Shown one piece after another: positions 44,015-53,941 of a stretch of DNA of 64,000 nucleotides. The translations under genes and the position numbers were made by a program. Every line of letters starts with the position of its first letter. Position 1 is the first letter of the stretch. Location: the NCBI RefSeq assembly GCF_021698975.1, contig NZ_SSXA01000004.1:25581-89580 (forward strand). Reading direction: 5' to 3'. The notes under the pieces are model-generated. The model saw nothing but the letters and a program-made list of their open reading frames with translations. It was not told the origin of the DNA and ran no database searches. The stretch is from Blastococcus sp. KM273128 (GTDB taxonomy: Bacteria > Actinomycetota > Actinomycetes > Mycobacteriales > Geodermatophilaceae).

Positions 44015-44761
44015 TCAGCGGTGGAAGCCGTGCTCGGCGTCGATCGTGGTCCCGGTGAGGGCCATGGCGGCGGGGCCGGTGAGCCAGGCGACGATCTCCG
44101 CCGTGTCACCGGGCCTCGGCCAGTGGCCCGAGGGGAAGCGAGCCGCGACGGCGGCACGGGTGGCGTCGTCGGCGTAGCCGGTGTCGACCGGGCCGGGGTT
44201 GACGCACACCACCCCGATGTCCCGCACGGCCAGCTCGGCGCCCAGGGTCGCGGTCACCTGCTGGACCGCTCCCTTGCTCAGGACGTAGGCGAGCTCACCC
44301 GGCATCGCACCGCGGTGCTGCCCGGAGGTCATGAGCACCACCGCACCCCGCCCCCTGTCCCGTCGGTGCTGGGCGGCGAAGCCCTGGACCAGCAGCACCG
44401 TCGCGCGGGCGTTGACCGCCCAGGACCGGTCCAGCTCCGCGGCGGTCACCTGTTGCAGGCCTCCGGAGCTGCTGCGCGCGTGGTTGGCGACGAGCGCGTC
44501 CACCGGTCCGACGAGCGACCGGGCCGCGCTGATCAGCTCGGCGGGCGCCGCCGGGTCGGCCAGGTCGGCGGCCACGTGCGGCGGGCGCCCCAGCTCCGCC
44601 AGGACGGCGTCCACGTCGTCGGCACCCCACGGCTGCTCGGCGTCGTGCGCCGACCACGAGTGGACGACGACGCGGTGCCCGTCCGCCAGCAACCGGCGCG
44701 CGACGGCGAAACCGATCCCGGCACGACGGCTGACGCCGGTCACGAGGACGGTGCGGGCCAC
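44015..44761 (-). CDS. SDR family oxidoreductase
   Basis: A 248-residue short-chain dehydrogenase. The nucleotide-binding motif VLVTGVSRRAGIGFAVAR (TGxxxGxG), the NHARSS block (NAG-like), and the catalytic YxxxK as AYVLSKGAVQQV are present, with the serine in MTSGQHRG. The R-R pair after the first glycine suggests NADP(H) preference, as in FabG-type enzymes. GTG at 44761 is used; the frame is open 12 codons upstream. The substrate is unknown. It lies between DUF3866 (converging) and pafA (73 bases upstream, same strand). Confidence 0.85.
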   Translation of the reverse strand: MARTVLVTGVSRRAGIGFAVARRLLADGHRVVVHSWSAHDAEQPWGADDVDAVLAELGRPPHVAADLADPAAPAELISAARSLVGPVDALVANHARSSSGGLQQVTAAELDRSWAVNARATVLLVQGFAAQHRRDRGRGAVVLMTSGQHRGAMPGELAYVLSKGAVQQVTATLGAELAVRDIGVVCVNPGPVDTGYADDATRAAVAARFPSGHWPRPGDTAEIVAWLTGPAAMALTGTTIDAEHGFHR

Positions 44762-44834
44762 CCCTGCATCGTCCCCGTCCGTTCCGCGGGTGGCCACCGA
44801 CCGGGGGCCCGACCCGGCGGGCGGGTCGGGGCGA

Positions 44835-46193
44835 TCACATCGAGGCGATCAGTTTCTCGACGCGCTCGTCGACGGCCTTGAACGGGTCCTTGCACAGCAC
44901 CGTGCGCTGGGCCTGGTCGTTGAGCTTGAGGTGCACCCAGTCGACGGTGAAGTCGCGGCGCTTCTCCTGGGCCTTGCGGATGAACTCGCCGCGCAGCCGG
45001 GCGCGGGTGGTCTGCGGGGGCACGTTCTTCGCCTCGTAGATGCGCAGCTCGTGGGCCACCCGGTCGACCTGCCCGTTGCGCTCGAGCAGGTAGTACAGCC
45101 CGCGGGTGCGGCTGATGTCGTGGTAGGCGAGGTCCATCTGGGCGATGCGCGAGGAGGACAGCGGCAGGTCGCGCTTGTCCCGGTAGCGCTCCAGCAGGCT
45201 GTACTTGATGGCCCAGTCGATCTCGCGGTCGATCAGGCTCAGGTCCTCGCCCTCTACGGCCTTGAGCACCCGCCCCCACAGCTCCAGCATCTGCCGGTGC
45301 ACGGGGGTGGCGCCCTCGCGGTCGGCGAACTCGGTGGCCCGGCTGTGGTACTCCGACTGGATCTCCAGCGCCGACATCTCGCGGCCGCCGGCCAGTCGCA
45401 CCTTCCGGCGCCCGGTCATGTCGTGGCTGATCTCGCGGATCGCCCGGATGGGGTTCTCCAGCGTCATGTCCCGGATGGGGGTGCCGGCCTCGATCATGCG
45501 CAGCACCAGGTCGGTCATGGTGACCTTGAGCAGCGTCGTCGTCTCGCTCATGTTCGAGTCGCCGACGATCACGTGCAGCCGGCGGTAGCGCTCGGCGTCG
45601 GCGTGCGGCTCGTCGCGGGTGTTGATGATCGGACGCGAGCGGGTGGTGGCGCTGGAGACGCCCTCCCAGATGTGCTCGGCGCGCTGGCTGACGCAGTAGA
45701 GGGCGCCGCGCGGGGTCTGCAGCACCTTGCCCGCGCCGACGACGATCTGCCGGCTGACCAGGAACGGGATCAGGACGTCGGCGAGCCGGCCGAACTCGCC
45801 GTGCCGGCCGACCAGGTAGTTCTCGTGGCAGCCGTAGCTGTTGCCGGCGGAGTCGGTGTTGTTCTTGAAGAGGTAGATGTCGCCGGTGACGCCCTCCTCG
45901 GCCAGGCGCTGCTCGGCGTCGACGAGCAGCCCCTCGAGGATCCGCTCGCCGGCCTTGTCGTGGACGACGAGCTCACCGAGGTCGTCGCACTCCGCGGTGG
46001 CGTACTCGGGGTGGCTGCCGACGTCGAGGTAGAGCCGGGAGCCGTTGCGCAGGAACACGTTGGAGCTGCGGCCCCACGACACGACCCGGCGGAACAGGTA
46101 GCGGGCGACCTCGTCCGGCGAGAGCCGCCGCTGACCCTTGAAGGTGCACGTGACGCCGTACTCGGTCTCGATCCCGAAGATCCGTCGCTCCAC
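44835..46193 (-). CDS. pafA: Pup-protein ligase PafA
   Basis: A 452-residue ligase of the carboxylate-amine ligase fold that joins the C-terminal glutamate of Pup to substrate lysines with [19 protein letters not shown] opens it with the metal-binding glutamates (9 and 11); [13 protein letters not shown] contains the aspartate proposed as catalytic base (Asp57 here). [20 protein letters not shown] and [13 protein letters not shown] are further family blocks. It lacks the Dop-specific loop. GTG at 46193 follows TAGTCT by 6 bases. It matches Rv2097c. Confidence 0.97.
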   Translation of the reverse strand: MERRIFGIETEYGVTCTFKGQRRLSPDEVARYLFRRVVSWGRSSNVFLRNGSRLYLDVGSHPEYATAECDDLGELVVHDKAGERILEGLLVDAEQRLAEEGVTGDIYLFKNNTDSAGNSYGCHENYLVGRHGEFGRLADVLIPFLVSRQIVVGAGKVLQTPRGALYCVSQRAEHIWEGVSSATTRSRPIINTRDEPHADAERYRRLHVIVGDSNMSETTTLLKVTMTDLVLRMIEAGTPIRDMTLENPIRAIREISHDMTGRRKVRLAGGREMSALEIQSEYHSRATEFADREGATPVHRQMLELWGRVLKAVEGEDLSLIDREIDWAIKYSLLERYRDKRDLPLSSSRIAQMDLAYHDISRTRGLYYLLERNGQVDRVAHELRIYEAKNVPPQTTRARLRGEFIRKAQEKRRDFTVDWVHLKLNDQAQRTVLCKDPFKAVDERVEKLIASM

Positions 46194-46248
46194 GGTTCGA
46201 GACTAGGCGCCGGGAGCGACAGCGGCCCACCGCCGGACCGCGGACGCG

Positions 46249-46596
46249 CTACCGCTTCGCGTCCAGCCGCTGCAGGAGCTCGTCGAAGGCCCGCTCGATC
46301 TCGTCGTGCCCGTTCTGCGACGCCCGCTGCTTGCCGTGGATCAGCGCCGCCCGGTTGACCTTCGAGAAGTCGCCGTACGGGAAGTGGTGGCGCTTCTTGG
46401 TCTCCTCGCCGGCGTCCGGGTCGACGGCGAGGTGCCAGGCGGCGTAGCCGTCCCAGCCGTGCGCGTTGATCTCGGCGTTGCCGTCGTCGGCGGACGGCGC
46501 GGCGTCGGACCACTCGGTCCGGTCGTCGAACTCGCCGTCGTCGATCAGCTTCTTCGCCTGCTGGAGGGCGTCGTCGTTGAGGTCGTAGTCCGGCAT
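46249..46596 (-). CDS. Conserved hypothetical protein between pafA and prcA
   Basis: A 115-residue acidic protein, without signal or membrane segments. DYDLNDDALQQAKKLIDDGEF and HHFPYGDFSKVNRAALIHG and QNGHDEIERAFDELLQRLD are the regular-looking segments, suggesting a small helical domain. Its place between proteasome genes suggests a link, but nothing in the sequence shows a role. ATG at 46596 is chosen over a start 12 codons upstream, which lies in the intergenic region next to prcA. Confidence 0.7.
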   Translation of the reverse strand: MPDYDLNDDALQQAKKLIDDGEFDDRTEWSDAAPSADDGNAEINAHGWDGYAAWHLAVDPDAGEETKKRHHFPYGDFSKVNRAALIHGKQRASQNGHDEIERAFDELLQRLDAKR

Positions 46597-46628
46597 GCCC
46601 GTTCCCCTACCCCGCCCGCCGACGGGGG

Positions 46629-47492
46629 TCACCCATCGCTCTGCGGGTGCCCCTCGCCGGTGTCGGCGGTGCCACCGGCGGTGTCGGGCGCCGCCGGGTC
46701 ACCCAGGCCGGCGGGCGTGCCGGGCGCGGGATGGCTGGGCACGTGCCCGGGAGGGGGTGCCTCCGTCTCCCCGGTCTGGCCGTCGCCGAGCAGGGTGTGC
46801 AGCGCGGCGCCGACGACGCGGCGGAACGCCCGTTTGGGCCGCCGGCGGTCGAGGACGGCGACCTCCAGCTGCTGGGCGGTCAGCCGCGAGGGGCCGCCGT
46901 CGCCGGCCCCGGCGGTGGCCGGGCTGACCGCCGAGAGGGCGTCGACGCCTACCCGGAGCGCATCGGCCAGGCCCATGCCGCGGTGGAAGTTCTCGCGCAG
47001 GTGGGCGGTGACGGTGTCGGCCTGCCCGCCCATCACCACGAAGTCGGGCTCGTCGACGACCGAGCCGTCGAAGGTGAGCCGGTACAGCTGGTCGCGCTCG
47101 GGGCTCTCCCCCACCTCGGCGACGCAGAGCTCGACCTCGTAGGGCTTCATCTGCTCGGTGAAGATCGCCCCTAGGGTCTGGGCGTAGGCGTTGGCGATGA
47201 CCCGGCCGGTGACGTCGCGCCGGTTGTAGGAGTAGCCGCGCACGTCGGCGAGGCGGACGCCGGCGACCCGAAGGCTCTCGAACTCGCTGTAGCGGCCCAC
47301 GGCGGCGAAACCGATGCGGTCGTAGATCTCGCCGACCTTGTGCAGCGTGGAGCTGGGGTTCTCGGCGATGAACAGGACGCCGTCGGCGTAGGTGACGACG
47401 GCGACGCTGCGGCCGCGGGAGATGCCCTTGCGGGCGTACTCCGAGCGGTCGCGCATGACCTGCTCGGCGGAAGCGTAGTACGGCATGGTCAT
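46629..47492 (-). CDS. prcA: Proteasome subunit alpha
   Basis: A 287-residue alpha-ring subunit that gates the 20S core. [20 protein letters not shown] is the gating N-terminus and H0 helix (YxxxEQxMRDRSELARKGI type); [19 protein letters not shown] and [14 protein letters not shown] are family blocks. It lacks the catalytic threonine, as expected. The C-terminal 60 residues form a long Pro/Gly/Ala-rich tail ([17 protein letters not shown]), making it about 40 residues longer than the 248-residue M. tuberculosis protein. Three bases separate it from prcB. Confidence 0.96.
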   Translation of the reverse strand: MTMPYYASAEQVMRDRSEYARKGISRGRSVAVVTYADGVLFIAENPSSTLHKVGEIYDRIGFAAVGRYSEFESLRVAGVRLADVRGYSYNRRDVTGRVIANAYAQTLGAIFTEQMKPYEVELCVAEVGESPERDQLYRLTFDGSVVDEPDFVVMGGQADTVTAHLRENFHRGMGLADALRVGVDALSAVSPATAGAGDGGPSRLTAQQLEVAVLDRRRPKRAFRRVVGAALHTLLGDGQTGETEAPPPGHVPSHPAPGTPAGLGDPAAPDTAGGTADTGEGHPQSDG

Positions 47493-47495
47493 GGC

Positions 47496-48353
47496 TCAGG
47501 CCTCCCCGGCCGTGTTCTGGCGCTCGGCGGCCGCGCGCTCGGCGACGATGGCGTCGGCGACGGCGGCGACCTCGGCGTCGGTCAGCCGGACGGCGCCCTC
47601 GGCGTCCACCCGGTAGACGATCGGGTAGAGCCGCCGCACCGGGTCGGGCCCGCCGGTGGCCGAGTCGTCGTCGGCGGCGTCGTAGAGGGCCTCGACCACG
47701 GTGCGGGTGGCGGCTGCGGCGTCCAGGCCGCGGCGCCACGTCTTCTTGAGGCTGTTGCGGGCGAACAGCGAGCCGGAGCCCACGGCGGAGTACCCGCGCT
47801 CCTCGTAGTTCCCGCCGGTGACGTCGTAGCTGAAGATGCGGCCGGGGAGCTCGCCGGGGGCGGCGTCGAGGTCGAAGCCGGCGAACAGCGGGACGACGGC
47901 CAGGCCCTGCAGCGCCGCGCCCAGGTTGCCGCGGATCATCTGGGCGAGCCGGTTGGCCTTGCCGTCGAGGCTGAGGGTGAGGCCCTCGATCTTCTCGTAG
48001 TGCTCGAGCTCGACCTGGTAGAGCTTCACCATCTCGATGGCGATGCCAGCGGCGCCGGCGATGCCGATGACGCTGTAGGAGTCGGCCGGGTAGACCTTCT
48101 CGATGTCGCGGCTGGAGATCAGGTTGCCCATGGTGGCGCGGCGGTCGCCGCCCATGAGCACGCCACCTTCGTAGGTGGCGGCCACGATCGTGGTGCCGTG
48201 CGGCGCGACGTCACCCACGGGCAGCTGCGGGACCGGGCGCCGACCGGGCAGCAGGTCGGGCGCGGACGCGGCCAGGAAGTCGGTGAACGAGGAACCCACC
48301 CGGTCCAGGTACGCGGGCGGGAACCCGCTCCGGCCAGCTGACGACTCGTTCAC
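47496..48353 (-). CDS. prcB: Proteasome subunit beta
   Basis: A 285-residue precursor with a propeptide of about 53 residues that is autocatalytically removed before the catalytic threonine in [17 protein letters not shown]. The mature domain has [20 protein letters not shown] with the basic residues of the S1 site and [15 protein letters not shown] at the end of the fold. Together with PrcA it makes the 20S core. GTG at 48353 is inferred; the frame extends 14 codons up. It corresponds to Rv2110c. Confidence 0.96.
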   Translation of the reverse strand: MNESSAGRSGFPPAYLDRVGSSFTDFLAASAPDLLPGRRPVPQLPVGDVAPHGTTIVAATYEGGVLMGGDRRATMGNLISSRDIEKVYPADSYSVIGIAGAAGIAIEMVKLYQVELEHYEKIEGLTLSLDGKANRLAQMIRGNLGAALQGLAVVPLFAGFDLDAAPGELPGRIFSYDVTGGNYEERGYSAVGSGSLFARNSLKKTWRRGLDAAAATRTVVEALYDAADDDSATGGPDPVRRLYPIVYRVDAEGAVRLTDAEVAAVADAIVAERAAAERQNTAGEA

Positions 48354-48451
48354 CCATCCGCCTCTCCCGCCTGCTCCCGCCGGCGTCCACCGCAACCTGC
48401 CGGGCGCCGCTCCGTGCTGCTCGGACGCGGTCCCGGTCGTCCTCAGGGACC

Positions 48452-49079
48452 CTACCGGCGGCCGCTGACGTCGGCTTGACCGTCCGGGTCCTCCGCGCAG
48501 GCAGTCATCGCCGTTTCGAGTGCGTGCTGTTCGCGGTGGCCGCTGACGTACAGCGCCGCCACATGCAGGAGGTAAGGGTCATCGCGGAACAGGCCGAGAC
48601 CGTGATTGCACCGCTGGCACAACAACCGGCGAATCCTGCCGCTCGAGTGATCGTGATCGAGATGTTGAGGCTCGGGCTCGCCGCAGATGCCGCATGCGTC
48701 GCCCTGTGCGGGCGCGCATGTCAGCGATGGCCTTCGGGGTCAACTTGTACGTGCGATAGAAGTAGCTAGCGGAGTTCGCGGCATTCGCGCAGGCTCGGCA
48801 CCGACTGCCGAAGCCTGAGGACGTGCGGCTGTTCCGGGTGTAGTCCTCGTGCGCGACCGGCTGCTCACAAGCGGGACACCATCGAAACCCGTCGGGGATC
48901 CAGGAGTGATCCCGCACCTGCTTGCCCTGTGCCCGACGGTTCTTGCGGTACCACGTGTTGTTGCGCTCCCGGTTGCATGCAAGGCAGTAGAACGACAGCC
49001 CGTCCTTGAGTGAGCGGTTACGCCCGAAATCAGCGGCTGACTTGTTCTTCCCGCAGGCCGGGCAGACCTTCGCTTTCAC
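48452..49079 (-). pseudogene. Recombination endonuclease VII (HNH) gene with a +1 frameshift
   Basis: The frame from GTG at 49079 gives zinc-finger pairs CPACGKNKSAADFGRN, SFYCLACNRERNN, WCPACEQPVAHEDYTRN and CRACANAAN, then YKLTPKAIADMRAR. From there the next frame continues with CGICGEPEPQHLDHDHSSGR, then [20 protein letters not shown], the HNH core of endonuclease VII, to a TAG at 48452. Removing one base from the CCC run at 48710-48712 restores MRAAQGDACGIC and a 208-residue protein, so a single +1 insertion is the lesion. The gene is visibly lower in G+C than its neighbours, between pup and prcB. Confidence 0.8.
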
Positions 49080-49109
49080 GCTAGGTAACTGCTTGTCTGC
49101 GTAAAGTAA

Positions 49110-49319
49110 TCACTCCCCTCCCTTCTGCACGTAGGCCCGAACGAAGTCTTCACTGTTCTCCTCGAGCACGTCGTCGATCTCGTCCAGGAGCGAGTCGACG
49201 TCCTCGGACATCTTCTCGTGGCGCTCGGCGACGTCGGAGTCGACCGAGGCCTCGATCTCCTCGTTCTCCTCGCGCGACCGCGTCGCCTTCTGCTGCCCGC
49301 CGGTGTCCCTGGTGGCCAT
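49110..49319 (-). CDS. pup: Prokaryotic ubiquitin-like protein Pup
   Basis: A 69-residue protein, intrinsically disordered and acidic, with the Arc-binding helical region ERHEKMSEDVDSLLDEID and the C-terminal pattern VRAYVQKGGE. It tags proteins for the proteasome through its C-terminal residue. It ends in an encoded glutamate, where M. tuberculosis Pup ends in glutamine, so ligation would not require deamidation. It lies between dop and the frameshifted endonuclease gene; in M. tuberculosis the order is dop-pup-prcB-prcA. Confidence 0.95.
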   Translation of the reverse strand: MATRDTGGQQKATRSREENEEIEASVDSDVAERHEKMSEDVDSLLDEIDDVLEENSEDFVRAYVQKGGE

Positions 49320-49435
49320 ACTGCCCTCCGGTCCTTCTCGTGGCTGGTGCTGATCGAGAAGCTACCCGCAGCAGCCGACATCCGGCGGGCAGGAACCGGG
49401 CGCGGTGTACGCCGAGAAGACCTGTGGACGCCCGG

Positions 49436-50941
49436 TCAGGGGCCGGTGATCGTGTCCACCAGCTCCTGCGCCGTCGCCGAGGCCTCGAACAGGGCACCCA
49501 CGTGCTCACGCGTGCCGCGGAGCGGCTCCATCGTCGGGATGCGCACCAGGTTCTCCCGGCCCAGGTCGAAGACCACCGAGTCCCACGAGGCCGCGGCGAT
49601 CTGCGCGGGGAAGCGGCGCAGGCACTCCCCTCGGAAGAACGCCCGGGTGTCCGACGGCGGCGCCAGCACGGCCCGGGCGACCTCCTCGTCGGTGAGCAGG
49701 CGCTGCATCGCCCCGCGCGCCACCAGCCGGTTGTACAGCCCCTTGTCTGGGCGGACGTCGGAGTACTGCAGGTCGACCAGCTGCAGCCGCGAGTCGGTCC
49801 ACTCCAGGCCGTCGCGCGACCGGTACCCCTCCAGCAGGCGCAGCTTGGCCGGCCAGTCCAGCTGGTCGGCCAGGCGCATCGGGTCGACCTCGAGGTCGTC
49901 GAGCACCGCGGCCCAGCGGCGCAGCACGTCGTCGGTCTGCTCGTCGCGCTCCCCGCGGGTGTCCACGAAGCGCTCGGCCCGTTCCAGGTAGAGCCGCTGC
50001 ACCTCGATCGCGGTCAGCCGCCGGCCGTCGCGCAGCCGCAGCTTGTGGGTGAGCGAGGGGTCGTGGCTCACCGCCTGCAGCTCGGCGACCGGCTCCTCGA
50101 CGGCGAGGTCCGGCGGGAGCGCCCGCCCCTCGATCATGGCCAGCACGAGCGACGTCGTCCCGACCTTCAGGTAGGTCGACAGCTCGGCGAGGTTCGCGTC
50201 ACCGATGATCACGTGCAGCCGGCGGTACTCGTCGGGGTTGGCGTGCGGCTCGTCGCGGGTGTTGATGATCGGGCGCTTCAGCGTCGTCTCCAGGCCGACC
50301 TCGACCTCGAAGAAGTCGGCGCGCTGCGAGAGCTGGAAGCCCGGCGTCCGGCTCTCCACCCCGATGCCGACCTTGCCCGAACCCGCGAACACCTGGCGGG
50401 TGACGAAGAACGGCACCAGCCCGCGGATGATGTCGATGAACGGCGTCCGCCGGTCCATCAGGTAGTTCTCGTGGGCGCCGTAGGAGGCGCCCTTGCCGTC
50501 GGTGTTGTTCTTGTACAGCTGGATGGGCTGCGTGCCGGGGATCTGCGCGGCCCGCCGGGCGGCCTCGGCCATGACCCGCTCCCCCGCCTTGTCCCACAGC
50601 ACGATGTCGCGCGGGGTGGTGACCTCCGGCGTCGAGTACTCCGGGTGCGCGTGGTCGACGTAGAGCCGGGCGCCGTTGGTCAGGATGACGTTGGCCATCC
50701 CGGTGTCCTCGTCGAGGTCGTTGTGGTCCAGCGCCTGTGCCGGCGTCAGGTCGAACCCGCGGGCGTCGCGCAGCGGCGACTCCTCCTCGAAGTCCCACCG
50801 GGGCCGGCGGGGCGTCGGCGCCTCCGCCACCGCCCAGGCGTTCACCACCAGGCTGGACAGCGTCGTCGGGTTGGCGCCCGGCTGCCGCGGCACCGAGATG
50901 CCGTACTCGACCTCGGTGCCCATGACCCGCCGCACGCTCAT
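49436..50941 (-). CDS. dop: Deamidase/depupylase Dop
   Basis: A 501-residue homologue of PafA that removes Pup from substrates. [19 protein letters not shown] contains the metal-binding Glu pair; [18 protein letters not shown] the catalytic aspartate (about residue 96), followed by the family blocks [20 protein letters not shown] and [17 protein letters not shown]. The insertion at about 40-80 ([17 protein letters not shown], then [14 protein letters not shown]) is the Dop loop absent from PafA. With a Pup that already ends in Glu, only the depupylase function seems needed. Leaderless-type start (TAGGGT). Confidence 0.96.
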   Translation of the reverse strand: MSVRRVMGTEVEYGISVPRQPGANPTTLSSLVVNAWAVAEAPTPRRPRWDFEEESPLRDARGFDLTPAQALDHNDLDEDTGMANVILTNGARLYVDHAHPEYSTPEVTTPRDIVLWDKAGERVMAEAARRAAQIPGTQPIQLYKNNTDGKGASYGAHENYLMDRRTPFIDIIRGLVPFFVTRQVFAGSGKVGIGVESRTPGFQLSQRADFFEVEVGLETTLKRPIINTRDEPHANPDEYRRLHVIIGDANLAELSTYLKVGTTSLVLAMIEGRALPPDLAVEEPVAELQAVSHDPSLTHKLRLRDGRRLTAIEVQRLYLERAERFVDTRGERDEQTDDVLRRWAAVLDDLEVDPMRLADQLDWPAKLRLLEGYRSRDGLEWTDSRLQLVDLQYSDVRPDKGLYNRLVARGAMQRLLTDEEVARAVLAPPSDTRAFFRGECLRRFPAQIAAASWDSVVFDLGRENLVRIPTMEPLRGTREHVGALFEASATAQELVDTITGP

Positions 50942-51019
50942 GGCCCAACCCTAGGCCGCGGCTGCCGGCCCCCCGGGTACCGCACCGGTGCCCTGGCACA
51001 TGCCGGATCCGTTCCGTAG

Positions 51020-51832
<813 letters not shown>

Positions 51833-51870
51833 TGCACTGGCGGCGTCGGGGGCCCCGGCGCCGCCACTGC

Positions 51871-51953
51871 TGTCCTCCCTCACCGCAGCGTGTCCTCCCT
51901 CGCCGTCCGCGGTGAGGGAGGACACCCGATGATCAGGGCACCTGATCATGGCC
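51871..51953 (-). repeat. Intergenic double-hairpin repeat, copy 2
   Basis: Minus-strand copy of the element at 38157-38219. It has a palindrome ATGATCAGG-gca-CCTGATCAT (51929-51949) and a 12-bp perfect hairpin GTGTCCTCCCTC / GAGGGAGGACAC (51890-51901 with 51914-51925). An additional TGTCCTCCCTCACCGC at 51871-51886 can pair over 16 bp with 51909-51924, giving competing structures. It lies between the converging Rpf and arc genes. Confidence 0.85.
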
Positions 51954-52000
51954 GGGTCGGCGCCGAGCAGACGCCGCCGCCACCCGGGAAGCCGGCACAG

Positions 52001-52041
52001 ACCGACGGCCCGGTCAGCGTGCAGGTGGCCGGGCCGTCGGT
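52001..52041 (-). terminator. Intrinsic terminator after arc
   Basis: A 13-bp perfect stem (52001-52013 with 52029-52041) with a 15-base loop, 10 bases beyond the arc stop codon. Confidence 0.7.
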
Positions 52042-52050
52042 CGTGCGTGG

Positions 52051-53826
52051 CTAGAGGTACTGACCGGTGTTGGTCGCCGTGTCGATGGCGCGGCCGGCCT
52101 CGTTGCCCTTCCCGCTGATGAGGGTGCGGATGTAGACGATCCGCTCGCCCTTCTTGCCCGAGATCCGGGCCCAGTCGTCGGGGTTGGTCGTGTTCGGCAG
52201 GTCCTCGTTCTCCTTGAACTCGTCGAGGCACGCCTGCATGAGGTGGCCGACGCGCAACCCGCCGGTGCCCGTCTCCAGCCGCTCCTTGATCGCCATCTTC
52301 TTCGCGCGGTCGACGATGTTCTGCAGCATGGCGCCGGAGTTGAAGTCCTTGAAGTAGAGGACCTCCTTGTCACCGTTGGCGTAGGTGACCTCGAGGAAGC
52401 GGTTCTCCTCGCTCTCGGTGTACATGCGCTCGACGGTGCTCTGGATCATCCCGGCGATCGTCGACTCCCGGTTGCCGCCGTGCTCGGCCAGGTCGTCGGC
52501 GTGCAGGGGCAGGTCGGGCACCAGGTACTTGCTGAAGATGTCGCGGGCGGCCTCGGCGTCGGGCCGTTCGATCTTGATCTTCACGTCGAGCCGGCCGGGG
52601 CGCAGGATCGCCGGGTCGATCATGTCCTCCCGGTTGGAGGCGCCGATGACGATGACGTTCTCCAGCCCCTCGACGCCGTCGATCTCGCTGAGCAGCTGCG
52701 GCACGATCGTCGACTCGACGTCGGAGGAGACCCCCGACCCGCGGGTGCGGAAGATCGAGTCCATCTCGTCGAAGAACACGATGACCGGCGTGCCCTCGCT
52801 CGCCTTCTCGCGGGCGCGCTGGAACACCAGGCGGATGTGCCGCTCGGTCTCCCCGACGTACTTGTTGAGCAGTTCGGGGCCCTTGATGTTCAGGAAGTAG
52901 GACTTCGCCTGGTTGACGCCCTCGCCGCGCACCGCGGCGACCTTCTTCGCCAGCGAGTTCGCCACCGCCTTGGCGATGAGCGTCTTGCCGCAGCCGGGCG
53001 GGCCGTAGAGCAGGATCCCCTTCGGCGGGCGGAGCTGGAACTCGCGGAACAGGTCGGCGTGCAGGAACGGCAGCTCCACGGCGTCGCGGATCTGCTCGAT
53101 CTGCCGCGAGAGGCCGCCGATGTCCGCGTAGTCGATGTCGGGGACCTCCTCGAGGACGAGCTCCTCGACCTCGCTCTTGGGGATCCGCTCGTAGACGTAG
53201 CCGGACCGGCTCTCCAGGAGCAGCGAGTCACCGACGCGCAGCGGCTGCCCGGCGAGGGAGTCGGCCAGGTAGACGACGCGCTCCTCGTCGGTGTGCCCGA
53301 TGACCAGCGCCCGCGGCGTGACGCCGTCGACCGGCTCGAGCAGCTCCTTGAGCATGACGACGTCGCCCTGGCGCTCGAAGTCGCGCGCCTCGACGACGTT
53401 CATCGCCTCGTTGAGCATGACCTCCTGGCCGGCGCGCAGGCCCTCCACCTCGACGTTGGGCGAGACGGAGACCCGCAGCTTGCGGCCGCTGGTGAAGACG
53501 TCGACCGTGCCGTCCTCGTAGGAGGTGAGGAAGACGCCGTAGCCCGACGGCGGCTGGCCGAGCCGGTCGACCTCCTCCTTCAGCGTCACCAGCTGCTCGC
53601 GGGCGTCCCGCAGCGTGCCGGCCAGCTTGTCGTTGCGCTCGGAGAGGAAGGCCGCGCGGCCCTCCGCCTCGGCGATCCGCTCCTCCAGCGCGCGCACCTG
53701 GCGCGGGCTGTCGGCCACCTTGCGGCGGAGCAGGCCGATCTCTTCCTCGAGGTAGGAGATCTGGCTGAGCAGCGAGGCGACGTCACGCTCACGCCGCGCC
53801 CTCAGCTCGTCAGGACCCAGGCCCAT
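52051..53826 (-). CDS. arc: Proteasome-associated AAA ATPase Arc/Mpa
   Basis: A 591-residue ring ATPase that unfolds pupylated proteins. Residues 10-90 form the Pup-binding coiled coil; two OB-type domains follow (about 95-230). The AAA domain has Walker [15 protein letters not shown], Walker [15 protein letters not shown], and the arginine finger region [15 protein letters not shown]. The C-terminus ends in NTGQYL, the motif that docks into the alpha ring. ATG at 53826 follows GGAGG by 5 bases; its TATAGAT -10 lies near 53864-53870, so this mRNA has a leader. Homologue of Rv2115c. Confidence 0.96.
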   Translation of the reverse strand: MGLGPDELRARRERDVASLLSQISYLEEEIGLLRRKVADSPRQVRALEERIAEAEGRAAFLSERNDKLAGTLRDAREQLVTLKEEVDRLGQPPSGYGVFLTSYEDGTVDVFTSGRKLRVSVSPNVEVEGLRAGQEVMLNEAMNVVEARDFERQGDVVMLKELLEPVDGVTPRALVIGHTDEERVVYLADSLAGQPLRVGDSLLLESRSGYVYERIPKSEVEELVLEEVPDIDYADIGGLSRQIEQIRDAVELPFLHADLFREFQLRPPKGILLYGPPGCGKTLIAKAVANSLAKKVAAVRGEGVNQAKSYFLNIKGPELLNKYVGETERHIRLVFQRAREKASEGTPVIVFFDEMDSIFRTRGSGVSSDVESTIVPQLLSEIDGVEGLENVIVIGASNREDMIDPAILRPGRLDVKIKIERPDAEAARDIFSKYLVPDLPLHADDLAEHGGNRESTIAGMIQSTVERMYTESEENRFLEVTYANGDKEVLYFKDFNSGAMLQNIVDRAKKMAIKERLETGTGGLRVGHLMQACLDEFKENEDLPNTTNPDDWARISGKKGERIVYIRTLISGKGNEAGRAIDTATNTGQYL

Positions 53827-53941
53827 CACGCACCTCCGCACTGTCGGGGGAGCCAGGACGCAAATCTATACACGCGGGCGGACAGTTCGCCGTGGGCTCG
53901 CGGAGGTCGTGGCGGGCTGCTACGGGCCCGCGCGGCACTCG

